A DNA stretch of 64,000 bases from Dyella sp. GSA-30 (GCF_027924605.1 NZ_AP027042.1:721524-785523), one strand, 5' to 3'. Positions 17,290-26,037 are shown, counted from the stretch's first letter. Notes: generated from the letters alone by a model not told the origin. Made by a program: numbers and translations.

Positions 17290-17700
17290 GAAAGCATGTC
17301 CAGGCGCGTCTGGCACGCCTCTTTTTGGCAAGCGATGCGAAGCGAGCAGTCAGCTCTTGGGGCCCCTCGGGAGCCGAGTGAGGTTTGGACGATAAGGCCC
17401 CCGAAGGGGGGACTCGGCATGGACGCCGAGTCCTTTTCGACAGGACAGGGACGTCCTGTCGAAAAGCCCGGCCAGACCTCACGGTCCGAAGGACGGCGGA
17501 CGCGGGGTGTCCTTTCTTTGGTTATCTTTCTTTGGACAAGCAAAGAAAGTAACTCGGCGACCGGCAGGTCGGCGAAACACGCCGCAGGCGACTTTCTAGC
17601 CGTCGAGCAGAACCAGAGCGATGCACGCTCTCGCGGCAACCCCACGCCGAAGTCACTGGATCCCGGCCTACGCCGGGACGACGAAGTATTGAGGCGGAGG
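17290..17700. repeat. Structured intergenic module with several hairpins
   Basis: A ~400-bp non-coding stretch. It contains CTTTTCGACAGGAC and GTCCTGTCGAAAAG (perfect 14-bp stem, ~17431-17464), CCCCCGAAGGGGG, ACTCGGC-N6-GCCGAGT, CTTTCTTTG-GACAAG-CAAAGAAAG (~17527-17550) and, at 17658-17683, a family R3 repeat (CCCGGCCTACGCCGGG). A 139-codon open frame runs through it but looks like chance. Similar CTTTGGACAAGCAAAG modules recur in genomes of this order; I see a single copy here. Confidence 0.6.
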
Positions 17701-17721
17701 TGACCCATGTCGGGATTGGCG

Positions 17722-17757
17722 CAAAACAAAGGGCGCCTCGGTTTCCCGAGGCGCCCT
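17722..17757 (-). terminator. Rho-independent terminator after the first chitinase
   Basis: GGGCGCCTCGG, loop of 4, CCGAGGCGCCC: an 11-bp perfect stem. On the minus strand it is followed by TTTGTTTTG, 26 bp after the stop. Confidence 0.9.
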
Positions 17758-17782
17758 TCATCCATCAAACTACAACCTCAAA

Positions 17783-19090
17783 TCACCGACCCAAATCACT
17801 CAAGAACCGCTTCGTATACTGCAACGCAGTCGTCGAAGGCACCGAGTTACACGTCGGCGACGCAGTACTCTGCGAGCACGGCGTATCGCGATCGAGCGAC
17901 CAGAAGTGCACACCGGCCAAGCCATTGGAGACAGCCCAGCTGACCATGGTGTCGGTATTGGCGATCGAGAACAGCTCCGCCGAGTTGTCGTTCACACCGA
18001 TCATCGGCGTCAGCTCGATATGGCTGGCCGCAATGCCGTAAGTGTGTTCGAGGTTCTTGGCTGCCTGGATGGCGGACTGACCCATATCGCATGCACCACC
18101 GCTCACCACGCAGATGCCCGGGCCGGCTGCGCCGTAGTCCATCACCATCAGGTTGATGGTGTAGTTGCTCAGGCTCGATGCCTTGACTGCGCGCACCACC
18201 ATGTCGCCCAGCGAGTTCACGCCACCGAAACTGCCATCCGACGCTGCCAGCGTGGCAATCGTGAACGAGAAACGCAGGTTCGAATGCTGGCTTTGCGCAT
18301 ACACCGCCGCGCTGACCAGGTTGTTGATCGTGCTCTGGCTCTGACCGCCTTCGATGTCGAAGTCGATACCGACCATATGCGCGGTGTAGTAACGCGACAG
18401 GAAAGTCGCCATTCCCGAGGTGCTACCGCAGGTGAAGACGCCAGCGGCACCGCCGGTCGACACCACATAGCTCAGGCCGGCGCTATTGAGTGCACCGATA
18501 TTGGCACTGGCAAACGAGGCACCGGGCACACCGCCCCAGTTTTCACTGCCGCATTCACCGGTAGCAAAGGCCAGGGTGATCGCGCCAAGGTTGGACACAT
18601 GCGAAAGCAGGCTGTTGCTGCCGACGATCGGAATCGCCGAGCCGGTCGCAGCGGCGGTCTGCATGGTGTTGGTGTTCCAGTTGAGGTTCACCGTGACGTC
18701 CTTGTACGGGCTGAACAGCATGCTGCTACCGCCGGTCGGCGGCGGCGGGGGCGGCGGCGGCGGGGGAGGAGGTGTACCGCCACCGTTTCCGCCCGAGCAT
18801 GCGCCCTGAGAAGTCCACGGCTGACCCGAGCCGCTGCCACCGTTATTGGTCGCCGGGTCATTACCCTGGGTCCACCAATTCGCTATGTAATTGATGCCAT
18901 TTTCGCTGGCCGTGTTGCCGCCGGTGTAAACCTGCGACGCACTCCAGGCCGCGGCGCACGCTGGTGCACTTTGCGCTTCAACCGTTTGTACAGGCGCTAC
19001 GGCCATCAGGCCGATCGCCATGGCCGCCCCCACTGAACTGCTCAGTGCCCCCAGGACCAAACGTGACACAACGGATCGCTTCTCGGACAT
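17783..19090 (-). CDS. Secreted GH18 chitinase with N-terminal CBM5/12-like module
   Basis: Extracellular endo-acting chitinase, 435 aa. A signal peptide (cleavage near VEA-QS) is followed by a ~50-residue carbohydrate-binding module (CAAAWSASQVYTGGNTASENG, YIANWWTQGNDP), typical of CBM5/12. A Gly/Pro linker with 12-13 consecutive prolines precedes the GH18 barrel (MLFSPYKDVTVNLNW). The catalytic DxxDxDxE motif reads as MVGIDFDIEGG, and LMVMDYG supplies the conserved MDY. Start: a GGAGACAGAC site precedes MSEKR. It is a paralogue of the next gene. The upstream region holds a perfect GACAACGTTGTC palindrome, a likely repressor operator. Confidence 0.93.
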   Translation of the reverse strand: MSEKRSVVSRLVLGALSSSVGAAMAIGLMAVAPVQTVEAQSAPACAAAWSASQVYTGGNTASENGINYIANWWTQGNDPATNNGGSGSGQPWTSQGACSGGNGGGTPPPPPPPPPPPPTGGSSMLFSPYKDVTVNLNWNTNTMQTAAATGSAIPIVGSNSLLSHVSNLGAITLAFATGECGSENWGGVPGASFASANIGALNSAGLSYVVSTGGAAGVFTCGSTSGMATFLSRYYTAHMVGIDFDIEGGQSQSTINNLVSAAVYAQSQHSNLRFSFTIATLAASDGSFGGVNSLGDMVVRAVKASSLSNYTINLMVMDYGAAGPGICVVSGGACDMGQSAIQAAKNLEHTYGIAASHIELTPMIGVNDNSAELFSIANTDTMVSWAVSNGLAGVHFWSLDRDTPCSQSTASPTCNSVPSTTALQYTKRFLSDLGR

Positions 19091-19209
19091 GTCTGTCTCC
19101 AGCAAATGAATCGGAGTGACGGAACTCCCCCTTGATACCCCGGCGCCATTGGAACGGTCACCCCGAAACGTTCCATGCATAGCCGGTTTTCTTCGTTCAG
19201 AGCGCTGCT

Positions 19210-19219
19210 GTGATAGTCC
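19210..19219 (-). promoter_or_regulatory. Promoter-proximal element shared by both chitinase genes
   Basis: GTGATAGTCC (plus strand), followed by NNCGYGACA, occurs 120 bp before this chitinase start and again at 20983-20992 before the paralogue. It probably belongs to the conserved promoter. Confidence 0.45.
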
Positions 19220-19224
19220 TGCGT

Positions 19225-19236
19225 GACAACGTTGTC
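19225..19236. promoter_or_regulatory. Candidate chitin-regulon operator, copy 1
   Basis: GACAACGTTGTC is a perfect 12-bp palindrome with a central CG, as in LacI-family operators. It lies 135 bp upstream of the first chitinase start. Confidence 0.55.
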
Positions 19237-19526
19237 TAGCGAAATATCTAGAAATTATTTTGGCTCGCGTCAAAATGCCAATTGCATCACAGGTTGACGG
19301 GAAAGCATAAAGGTTTTGTCTAAAATTAGATCGTTCTATTCTCGCGCCGCAGCATAAAAAGGCTTGTTTTGTGAGCTATGCCGTCGTTATCGCCTTTTGT
19401 AATAACCAGGAAGATAATTCGCATGAAAATGCGTAATTTCTCCCATCCGCTGATTATCTGGCCGGATGTAGCTCGATTCTGTCCTTGAATGAAATGTCTC
19501 GCTTTGTCCTGCTCCGAGTCATGCCT

Positions 19527-19538
19527 GACAACGTTGTC
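19527..19538. promoter_or_regulatory. Candidate chitin-regulon operator, copy 2
   Basis: A second exact GACAACGTTGTC, 302 bp from the first, overlapped by TTGTCC-ACC-GGACAA (19534-19548). It lies in the 512-bp gap between the two chitinase genes. The rest of that gap (19240-19520) is AT-richer than its surroundings and contains no gene I can support. Confidence 0.5.
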
Positions 19539-19602
19539 CACCGGACAAAGTGAACGTTCCAGGCAAGCCCGGAACGCCCACACTCAACGGTTCACTACGG
19601 AA

Positions 19603-20898
19603 TCAGCGACCGAGCTGCTGCAGAAAGCGGCGGGTGTAATCCAACGAAGCCGTACCCGGTAGCGAATTGCATATCGGCGAGGCGGTGCTCTGGCCGTCCT
19701 TGCACGGTGTATCCCGATCGAGCGACCAGTGGTGCAGCCCGGCCAGCCCTTCGCTCATCGCGAACGCAACCACCGTGTCGACATCCCGAAGCGAGAACAC
19801 CTCGCTGGCGACGTCGTTGACCGCGATCATCGGGGTCAGCTCCAGCTTGTCGAAGGGGATGCCATAGACCTGTTTGACGTTCTGCGCCGCCTGGATCGCC
19901 GAACGACCCATGTCGCACAGCCCGTTATTCACCACGCAAATGGAGGGACTGGCCTGGCTGCCGTAATCCATCACCATCAGATTGATGGTGTAGTTGCGCA
20001 GACCCGACGCCAGCACGGCTCGAATCACCGCATCACCCTTGGCATTCACACTGGCCTTGCTGCCGTCCGACGCGGCAAGCGTGGCCACGGTAAAGGAGAG
20101 GCGTAGATCCGGGTACAAGCTTTCGGCGTATTTCGCCGATCGCACCAGCGCGTTGATCTGATCCAGCGACTGGCCCGCCTCGATATCGAAGTCCAGGCCC
20201 ACCATGTGCGACGTCATGTAGCGGCGTAGAAAGCTGGCCATGCCATCGGTGTTTGAGCAAGTGAAAGCACCCGCGGCACCGCCGGTCGAGACGATGTAAT
20301 CCAGGCCCGCGCGGTCAAGCGCGGCGATGTTGGCATCTGCAAAACGCGATGCGGATATACCGCCCCAGTTTTCATTGCCGCACTCGCCGGTGGCAAAGGC
20401 GAGGGTGATCGCCCCCAGGTTGCGCTGATGATCCGCGAACAAGCTACCTGCGCCGACAACGGGAATGGTGTTGCCCGTTGCGCCCGTGCGCATCACATTC
20501 GTATTCCAGTCGAGATTGATCGTGACGTCCTTGTACGGACTGAACAGCATGCCTGATAGGCGCGGCGGCGGCGGTTGCGGCGGATTGGGGTTTTCGCCAC
20601 CCCCACCCGAACACGCGCCCAGCGACGTCCATGGCCGTCCCGATCCGACCGGCCCATGGTTGGCACGCGGATCGTCGCCCTGGGTCCACCAGTTGGCCTT
20701 GTAGTTGACGTTGTTCTGGCTGACCGTCGAACCGCCAGTATAGGTGGATCCTGCATTCCATTCAGCGGCGCAAGCCTGCGTCTGCTGCGCCTTTGCGTCT
20801 TGCACCGGCACCAGCGCCAGCCAAGCTGCCGCGCCGATGCAGCTAGCAAAGCTACCCAACCATGCACCCGACCACTGAAACGTCCTTTGTTTCGACAT
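19603..20898 (-). CDS. Secreted GH18 chitinase, paralogue
   Basis: A 431-aa chitinase with the same plan as its neighbour: signal peptide (DAKA-QQ), CBM5/12-like module (CAAEWNAGSTYTGGSTVSQNN, YKANWWTQGDDP), shorter Pro/Asn linker (GGENPNPPQPPPPRL) and GH18 domain with MVGLDFDIEAGQS and LMVMDYG. By eye the catalytic domains match at well over half of positions, so they arose by duplication, but they have diverged in linker and surface loops. AGGAGAGTAC precedes MSKQR. It is first in orientation. The two genes are probably transcribed separately given the 512-bp gap with operators. Confidence 0.93.
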   Translation of the reverse strand: MSKQRTFQWSGAWLGSFASCIGAAAWLALVPVQDAKAQQTQACAAEWNAGSTYTGGSTVSQNNVNYKANWWTQGDDPRANHGPVGSGRPWTSLGACSGGGGENPNPPQPPPPRLSGMLFSPYKDVTINLDWNTNVMRTGATGNTIPVVGAGSLFADHQRNLGAITLAFATGECGNENWGGISASRFADANIAALDRAGLDYIVSTGGAAGAFTCSNTDGMASFLRRYMTSHMVGLDFDIEAGQSLDQINALVRSAKYAESLYPDLRLSFTVATLAASDGSKASVNAKGDAVIRAVLASGLRNYTINLMVMDYGSQASPSICVVNNGLCDMGRSAIQAAQNVKQVYGIPFDKLELTPMIAVNDVASEVFSLRDVDTVVAFAMSEGLAGLHHWSLDRDTPCKDGQSTASPICNSLPGTASLDYTRRFLQQLGR

Positions 20899-20982
20899 GC
20901 GTACTCTCCTTGTAATCGATCGCGAATCCATTTGCTTGGCACCGCACGGACAATCGCTATCGTTCCGGGCGCAGCCAGGTCA

Positions 20983-20992
20983 GTGATAGTCC
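20983..20992 (-). promoter_or_regulatory. Shared chitinase promoter element, copy 2
   Basis: Exact repeat of GTGATAGTCC, 85 bp upstream of the paralogous chitinase start. Here the adjacent GACA half-site is present but the full GACAACGTTGTC palindrome is not. Confidence 0.4.
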
Positions 20993-21025
20993 GACGCGAC
21001 AGGCCCGTCCATAGGCATCGTCTTC

Positions 21026-21046
21026 AAAAAGGCTGCTTGTGAGCCT
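21026..21046 (-). terminator. Weak terminator-like hairpin after the efflux operon
   Basis: On the minus strand AGGCT, 7-base loop, AGCCT, then TTTTTG. The stem is only 5 bp and overlaps the stop codon. Confidence 0.4.
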
Positions 21047-22562
21047 ACTTGTCCACACTTACCTTCGCGACGTCATTGTCGGCACCCGCCCAACCACCAC
21101 CCAACGCGCGGAATGTCGCCACGGCCGCGCGTGCGTCGTCGGCATGTGTCTGCGCCAGACGATCACGTGAGCTGAGCAACTGCCGATCTTCATCGAGCAC
21201 TTCGAGCAGGCTGACGGCGCCGCCTTTATAAGCATCCTCGGCGCTGGCCCGTGCGCGTTGATGAGCGGCGACTTCCTTGGTCAACGTGTCTTGCTCGTTT
21301 TCCAGCTCGCTCATCGTGACAATCGCGTTCTCGACGTCTTCAGTTGCGCGCAACATGGACTCGCGATAATTTGCCAGCGCTTCGGCCTGCGTACCACGCG
21401 CTTGACCGACTTCGGCATCGACGCGGCCAAAATCGAACAAGCGCCAATGCAGGCCGATCAAGCCCTGTGGCTGAAACGAATTCGAGTCGAACAACTTGCC
21501 GTTGTGCAGGCTCTCGAAACCGAGCAGCCCACCCAGGGAGAGCTTGGGGTAGTACTCGGCAAGGGCCTCGCCGATGCGCGCATTCGATGCCGCCAGACGA
21601 CGCTCGGCGGCGATAACGTCGGGGCGACGACGCAACAACGATGCCGGCCCGCTATCGGCGGTGATCGCCGGCACTGCATACGTGACCGGCTGTTCAAGCA
21701 AGCCTTTGGCGTAACTGCCGGGCTGCGCGCCCATCAAGACATCGAGGCGGTTGAGCTGGTGCTCGCGTTCGGTCCGCAAGGGCGGCAAGGTCGCCAGCGC
21801 CTGTTGCACCAATGCTTCGGCCTGCGCCACTTCGCGGTCGGTGCCGACGCCACCGGCGAGGCGCACGCGTACCAGGTCGAGCAGTTTCCTTTCCGTGTCG
21901 ACCTGTTGCTCGGCCAGGGCGATACGTTCCTGTGCACCTCGCGTCTTGAAATAAGCATCGGCGGCCTCGGCGGCGACCGATACACGTACGCTGACGCCAC
22001 TGGCTTGCGCGGCCTGATACTCGGCCTGCGCCGCTTGTGCTCCACGCTTGAGGCCGCCCGCGAGATCGAGTTCCCAGCTGGCACCAACACCGATGTCTTG
22101 CTGCGTCTGCGTCCGCTTGTAACCCGGAAAGGTACTGGCGACTTCACCGAGTGCGCTGTTCAGCGATTGATACTCGCGCGCGACCTGCGCATCCAGTGCA
22201 CCTTGCGGCAAGCGCTGCGCATCGGCGCCCTGAGCGGCGGCGCGGGCCTGCTCGATACGCGCCATCGCGGCAGCTACGTCCAGGTTCTGCGCCACCGCAC
22301 GTTCGACGATCTGCTGCAATACCGGATCGTTGAAACCCTGCCACCACGTGTCGAGTGCCGCTGCCGGGCGATCGGCATTATGTTGTTGCCATTGCGCGGC
22401 ATGCGCGTAACTGCCGTCGACGATGGGCTGTGGTCGCACATAGTCCGGGCCAACGGTGCAGGCTGCCAGGCTGACAGCCAGCAACGCGGGTATCAGCACG
22501 CGGCGCGCAAGCGCGTTTGCGGTGAAGGTCGTTGCTACAAAAGTACGGGTGTGACGGCTCAT
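21045..22562 (-). CDS. Outer-membrane efflux lipoprotein, NodT/OprM family
   Basis: A 505-aa TolC-like outer-membrane factor that completes a tripartite pump. Signal with lipobox LAAC (ALLAVSLAACTVGPDYVRP), the typical start of NodT proteins. Two OEP repeats follow with long periplasmic coiled-coil helices (IEQARAAAQGADAQRL; RRLAASNARIGEALAEYYPKLSLGG). Last gene of the hxlR-emrA-emrB-OMF operon; 22 bp separate it from the MFS gene. Confidence 0.93.
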   Translation of the reverse strand: MSRHTRTFVATTFTANALARRVLIPALLAVSLAACTVGPDYVRPQPIVDGSYAHAAQWQQHNADRPAAALDTWWQGFNDPVLQQIVERAVAQNLDVAAAMARIEQARAAAQGADAQRLPQGALDAQVAREYQSLNSALGEVASTFPGYKRTQTQQDIGVGASWELDLAGGLKRGAQAAQAEYQAAQASGVSVRVSVAAEAADAYFKTRGAQERIALAEQQVDTERKLLDLVRVRLAGGVGTDREVAQAEALVQQALATLPPLRTEREHQLNRLDVLMGAQPGSYAKGLLEQPVTYAVPAITADSGPASLLRRRPDVIAAERRLAASNARIGEALAEYYPKLSLGGLLGFESLHNGKLFDSNSFQPQGLIGLHWRLFDFGRVDAEVGQARGTQAEALANYRESMLRATEDVENAIVTMSELENEQDTLTKEVAAHQRARASAEDAYKGGAVSLLEVLDEDRQLLSSRDRLAQTHADDARAAVATFRALGGGWAGADNDVAKVSVDK

Positions 22563-22584
22563 GGCGGTTGCCTTCGATAATCGA

Positions 22585-24144
22585 TCAATGCGCGTCGGCC
22601 GATGGCGTCGATGGCGGTGCCACCTTGCGCATCAACGGCACCATGACGGTGGCGATGACAAAGCACACGCCAATGGCGAGAAATGCATCGGCATAGGTTT
22701 GTGTCTGCGCTTCGCGTAGCACCAATGCGCCCAGTTGCTGGACCGCGGCCGAACCGGCCTGCGCCGCGTGATCCAGATGTCGGCTGACCTGGACCAGCCA
22801 GTCGTTCATCGGCTCGTTCGCCGTGGTCATGTGTTCGGCCAGGCGTTGGAAATGCAGATTGGTGCGGTCGTTGAGAATGGTGGCGCACGCTGCGATGCCG
22901 ATTGCGCCGCCGAGATTGCGCATCAGGTTGAACAGCCCGGAGGCCAGCTTCAACCGTGCCGGCGGCAGGCCGCCCAGGGTGAGCGTAACTACTGGCGGCA
23001 CGGACAGTTGCTGCGCCATGCCGCGCAATGCCTGCGGCAGCAACAATTCGTGCGCGCCCCAGTCATGGGTGATCGGGCTGAAATCCCACATCGACAGCGC
23101 AAACAGCGCCAGGCCCACCATCATGATCCAGCGCAGGTCGAAGCGATTGGCCAGGAAGGCGTACAGCGGAATCGTCATGATCTGGAATACGCCGGTCGAG
23201 AACACGGCTTCGCCGATCTGCAAGGCGCTGTAGCCACGCACGTGACCGAGAAACAACGGTGTCAGATAGATCGTCGCGAACAGACCGATGCCGGTGACGA
23301 AGGAAAAGAAGCAGCCGAGCGCGAAATTGCGATCGCGTAAGGCGCGCAAGTCGACCACCGGATGGGCGAAGGTCAGGCTGCGCACGACAAAGCCCACGCC
23401 CGCCAGGCCAGACAGCCATGCCGTGGTGAGCATGGTGCGATCGCTGAACCAGTTCCAGCGTGGGCCTTCTTCCAGCGTGTATTCGAGGCATCCCAGAAAA
23501 ACTGCCAGCAACAGCATGCCGATGTAGTCAGCGCCACGCAGCAGCGAGAAGTCCGCCTCGTCGACATTCACCAGCAGCGGCACGGCAATGGTGACGAACA
23601 AGCCGGGCACCAGGTTGATGAAGAACAACCAGTGCCACGAATAGTGATCGGTGATCCAGCCGCCCAATGTCGGCCCCAGCGTCGGCGCCAACGAAGCGAT
23701 CGCGCCGATAGTCGCTGCCGCCACCACGCGCTGTTTGCCGCTGAAGAACATGAAGGCGGTGGTGAACACCATCGGGATCATCGACCCGCCGATGAACCCC
23801 TGCAGCGCACGAAAGACGATCATGCTGTTGATGTCCCACGCCGCGCCGCACAGCAGGCTGGTCAACGTGAAGCCCGCGGCAGAGATGCAGAACAACCAGC
23901 GCGTCGACATCACCCGCGCCAACCATCCCGACAGGGGAATCACGACGATTTCGGCGATCAGGTAACTGGTCTGCACCCAGGCCGTATCGTCCGCGCCGGC
24001 CGACAGGCCGCCACCGATATCGCGCAAGGACGCCGAGACGATCTGGATGTCCAGCAGCGCGATAAACATGCCCACGCACATGCTGGCGAAGGCAAAGACT
24101 TTCTGTCCCGTCGACATGTCGGCGGGGGATTGCACATGCGACAT
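22585..24144 (-). CDS. DHA2 family MFS drug transporter (EmrB-like)
   Basis: A 519-aa proton-driven exporter with 14 predicted transmembrane helices. Motifs of the EmrB/QacA group include FIALLDIQIVSASLRDIGGGL, WVQTSYLIAEIVVIPLSGWLA and GPTLGGWITDHYSWHWLFFINLVPG (motif C region). The start at MSHVQSP has AGAGAA upstream; the longer open frame to 24396 overlaps emrA and is not coding. It sits between an EmrA-like adaptor and a NodT outer-membrane factor, so the three make a complete pump. Confidence 0.94.
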   Translation of the reverse strand: MSHVQSPADMSTGQKVFAFASMCVGMFIALLDIQIVSASLRDIGGGLSAGADDTAWVQTSYLIAEIVVIPLSGWLARVMSTRWLFCISAAGFTLTSLLCGAAWDINSMIVFRALQGFIGGSMIPMVFTTAFMFFSGKQRVVAAATIGAIASLAPTLGPTLGGWITDHYSWHWLFFINLVPGLFVTIAVPLLVNVDEADFSLLRGADYIGMLLLAVFLGCLEYTLEEGPRWNWFSDRTMLTTAWLSGLAGVGFVVRSLTFAHPVVDLRALRDRNFALGCFFSFVTGIGLFATIYLTPLFLGHVRGYSALQIGEAVFSTGVFQIMTIPLYAFLANRFDLRWIMMVGLALFALSMWDFSPITHDWGAHELLLPQALRGMAQQLSVPPVVTLTLGGLPPARLKLASGLFNLMRNLGGAIGIAACATILNDRTNLHFQRLAEHMTTANEPMNDWLVQVSRHLDHAAQAGSAAVQQLGALVLREAQTQTYADAFLAIGVCFVIATVMVPLMRKVAPPSTPSADAH

Positions 24145-24163
24145 GACGGCGTTCTCTAAGTGA

Positions 24164-25246
24164 TCAGTGCGCGCTGGCCTGCGTATCGACATCCGCGGTG
24201 ACGGACAGCCCCGGGCGCAGCTCGCCCAACGTGGCATCGCGCTCATCCAGCAGCACACGCACCGGTACGCGCTGGACAATCTTGGTGAAGTTGCCGGTGG
24301 CGTTTTCCGGCGGCAGCACACTGAACTGCGCGCCGGTCGCCGGCGCCAGGCTGCCGAGGCGACCGTGGAACTCACGGCCAGGCAGCACGTCGGCACGAAT
24401 CGTGACCGGCTGGCCCGGTTTCATATGTGCCAGCTGGTCTTCCTTGAAGTTCGCGTCGATCCACAGGCCGCGCGACGGCACGACCGCGAGTAGAGGCGAA
24501 CCGGCTTCGACAAAGGCGCCCAGGCGCACGCGGCGGTTGCCGATGCTGCCATCGACCGGCGCGTGCAAGGTGGTATAGCCCAGGTTCAACTGCGCCAGCT
24601 GACGCTCGGCCTCGGCCTGCATCAGCGCTGCACGCGCTTGCTGCTTCTGGGTGGTGATCACATCGAGCTGACGTTGCGCGGCGGCAAAAGCCGCCTGTGC
24701 TTTTTCGGTGTCCGCGCGCGCGGTCTTGAATACAGCGTCGGCGCGTTGTGCGCTTTCGACCGACACCGCGGCACGGCTGGACAGGTCGCGATAACGCGCC
24801 TGGTCGTCGCGTGCGCGGACACTTTCGGCTTGTGCCGCATCGATGCCGGCATGCGCCTGATCGATCACCGCGCGCTGCAGATGTTCGTTCGCGTCCAGAT
24901 TGGCCAGCAAGGCCTGTTGCGCGGCGACCGCACCTTCGGCTTTCTGTAGCGCGGCGCGGTAATCGCGGTCGTCGATCTGCGCCAGCAGGTCTCCGGCGTG
25001 AACCACCTGGTTATCGGTGACGGCGACCTGGGTGATGTAACCGGACACCTTGGGGCTGATCGCGGTGATGTCCGCACCGACATAAGCATCGTCGGTACTC
25101 TCGATAAACCGACCGACCGTCCACCAATGCGCACCCCACACGGCGACAGCCACACCCGCCGCGATACCCAGGCCAAGCACCATATGACGCTTGCCCAGGC
25201 GACGCGTGGGCACATCCGTAACGGCGACGGGAGCGACGGCGCTCAT
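24164..25246 (-). CDS. HlyD/EmrA-family membrane fusion protein
   Basis: A 360-aa periplasmic adaptor. One N-terminal transmembrane helix (MVLGLGIAAGVAVAVWGAHWW), then the biotinyl-lipoyl half-motifs (STDDAYVGADITAISPKVSGYI, VTDNQVVHAGDLLAQIDDRDY), a long coiled-coil hairpin, and the β-barrel domain (VRLGAFVEAGSPLLAVVP). The start overlaps the hxlR stop by ATGA-type contact. Confidence 0.94.
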   Translation of the reverse strand: MSAVAPVAVTDVPTRRLGKRHMVLGLGIAAGVAVAVWGAHWWTVGRFIESTDDAYVGADITAISPKVSGYITQVAVTDNQVVHAGDLLAQIDDRDYRAALQKAEGAVAAQQALLANLDANEHLQRAVIDQAHAGIDAAQAESVRARDDQARYRDLSSRAAVSVESAQRADAVFKTARADTEKAQAAFAAAQRQLDVITTQKQQARAALMQAEAERQLAQLNLGYTTLHAPVDGSIGNRRVRLGAFVEAGSPLLAVVPSRGLWIDANFKEDQLAHMKPGQPVTIRADVLPGREFHGRLGSLAPATGAQFSVLPPENATGNFTKIVQRVPVRVLLDERDATLGELRPGLSVTADVDTQASAH

Positions 25247-25770
25247 GCCTGCGCTCCTTGCTTGGCCACACGAGCGGCCGCACGACGTTCGGCGCTCAGC
25301 GCCATGCGTTGCCGCATGCGCTCGCTGGCAGCAGGCCCAGCGCGAACGACATGGTGCTCGCTGGTAATCGCATCACCGGTCAGAGGATCGGTGAGAATTG
25401 GCTCGACCATATGCCCATCGCGTTCATCGGCAAGGAAGATGGCCAACCCTTCGGGCGCGAAATGCTTGTTGCCCCAGGTCAGCAAGGCCAGCATCACCGG
25501 ACGGAAATCACGGCCACGCTCGGTCAATACGTATTCGTAGCGAACCGGCTTGGTCTGATACGGACGGCGCTCCATCAGGCCACCTTCCACCAGCCCGTTC
25601 AAACGGCGGGTCAGCATGTTCGGCGCGATGCCCAGGCTCTTTTCGAACTCGTCGAAACGGGTCATGCCGTAATAGGCATCGCGAAGAATCAAGATGCTCC
25701 ACCATTCGCCGACGCGCTCGAGGCTGCGCGCGATCGGGCATGGCATTTCAGCGAAGTTGGTTTTTTTCAT
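25243..25770 (-). CDS. HxlR family transcriptional regulator
   Basis: A 175-aa winged-helix regulator. The HxlR motif is complete: MPCPIARSLERVGEWWSILILRDAYYGMTRFDEFEKSLGIAPNML... with the N-terminal Cys (CPIA), often redox- or electrophile-reactive in this family, and YELTxxG-like EYVLTERGRDF. The ~55-residue C-terminal tail exceeds the usual length and is Arg/Ala-rich. First gene of the efflux operon, so it probably represses or activates the pump in response to a toxic substrate. Strong inverted and direct repeats lie just upstream. Confidence 0.93.
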   Translation of the reverse strand: MKKTNFAEMPCPIARSLERVGEWWSILILRDAYYGMTRFDEFEKSLGIAPNMLTRRLNGLVEGGLMERRPYQTKPVRYEYVLTERGRDFRPVMLALLTWGNKHFAPEGLAIFLADERDGHMVEPILTDPLTGDAITSEHHVVRAGPAASERMRQRMALSAERRAAARVAKQGAQA

Positions 25771-25784
25771 GGCGCGCCGGCCTA

Positions 25785-25839
25785 GTTACTATCAAGATGC
25801 AAGTAACGATACGCCGGTGACTACCGTTATGCAAGTGAC
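25785..25839. promoter_or_regulatory. Probable HxlR operator region
   Basis: GTTACT-N11-AGTAAC (25785-25807) is a perfect inverted repeat. ATGCAAGTAAC (25797) recurs as ATGCAAGTGAC (25829), 32 bp apart, i.e. about three helical turns. The site lies 15-70 bp before the hxlR start. The following stretch to 25895 is very AT-rich. Confidence 0.55.
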
Positions 25840-25929
25840 TCTTTCCGTCATACGTACAGGTCAAAATATTTATAATATTATCAACAATTTATAAGCGTGA
25901 CGCGCTCTTCCTCGGGGCCAAGCGACGCT

Positions 25930-26037
25930 CCGCGATGTCCGCGCGCTCAACGAAGAGATATCGGCGGTTTATGGATACTGGAAGCGACCGATATGGACGA
26001 GGCGCTGGCGTGGGGACGCAAGGCTCTCGTCGCCTAA
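25930..26037 (+). pseudogene. 3' remnant of a YCII (DGPF)-domain gene
   Basis: In the frame ending with the TAA at 26035 the sequence reads ...DIGGLWILEATDMDEALAWGRKALVA. This matches the end of YCII-related/DGPF-domain proteins (consensus ETKExIGGFWIIEAxDxDEALEWA). There is no intact upstream part: the preceding codons do not give a DGPFAE motif and no start with an RBS is present. A few bases on, GAGGTGCGAAACG precedes an ATG that opens a 9-codon frame (26063-26092), possibly the start of a lost downstream gene. Recognition rests on ~25 residues. Confidence 0.45.

Noticed and set aside
17284-17703. A 139-codon plus-strand frame in the multi-hairpin module
   Set aside because: It follows the hairpins, has no RBS and has a mixed, repeat-derived composition.
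19326-19583. An 85-codon minus-strand frame in the chitinase gap
   Set aside because: It runs through candidate operators and AT-rich non-coding DNA, with no RBS or recognisable domain.
24145-24396. N-terminal extension of the EmrB-like protein to 603 residues
   Set aside because: The extra 84 residues are Cys/Arg-rich, overlap emrA and are out of keeping with the family; the internal ATG has an RBS and starts the first helix.
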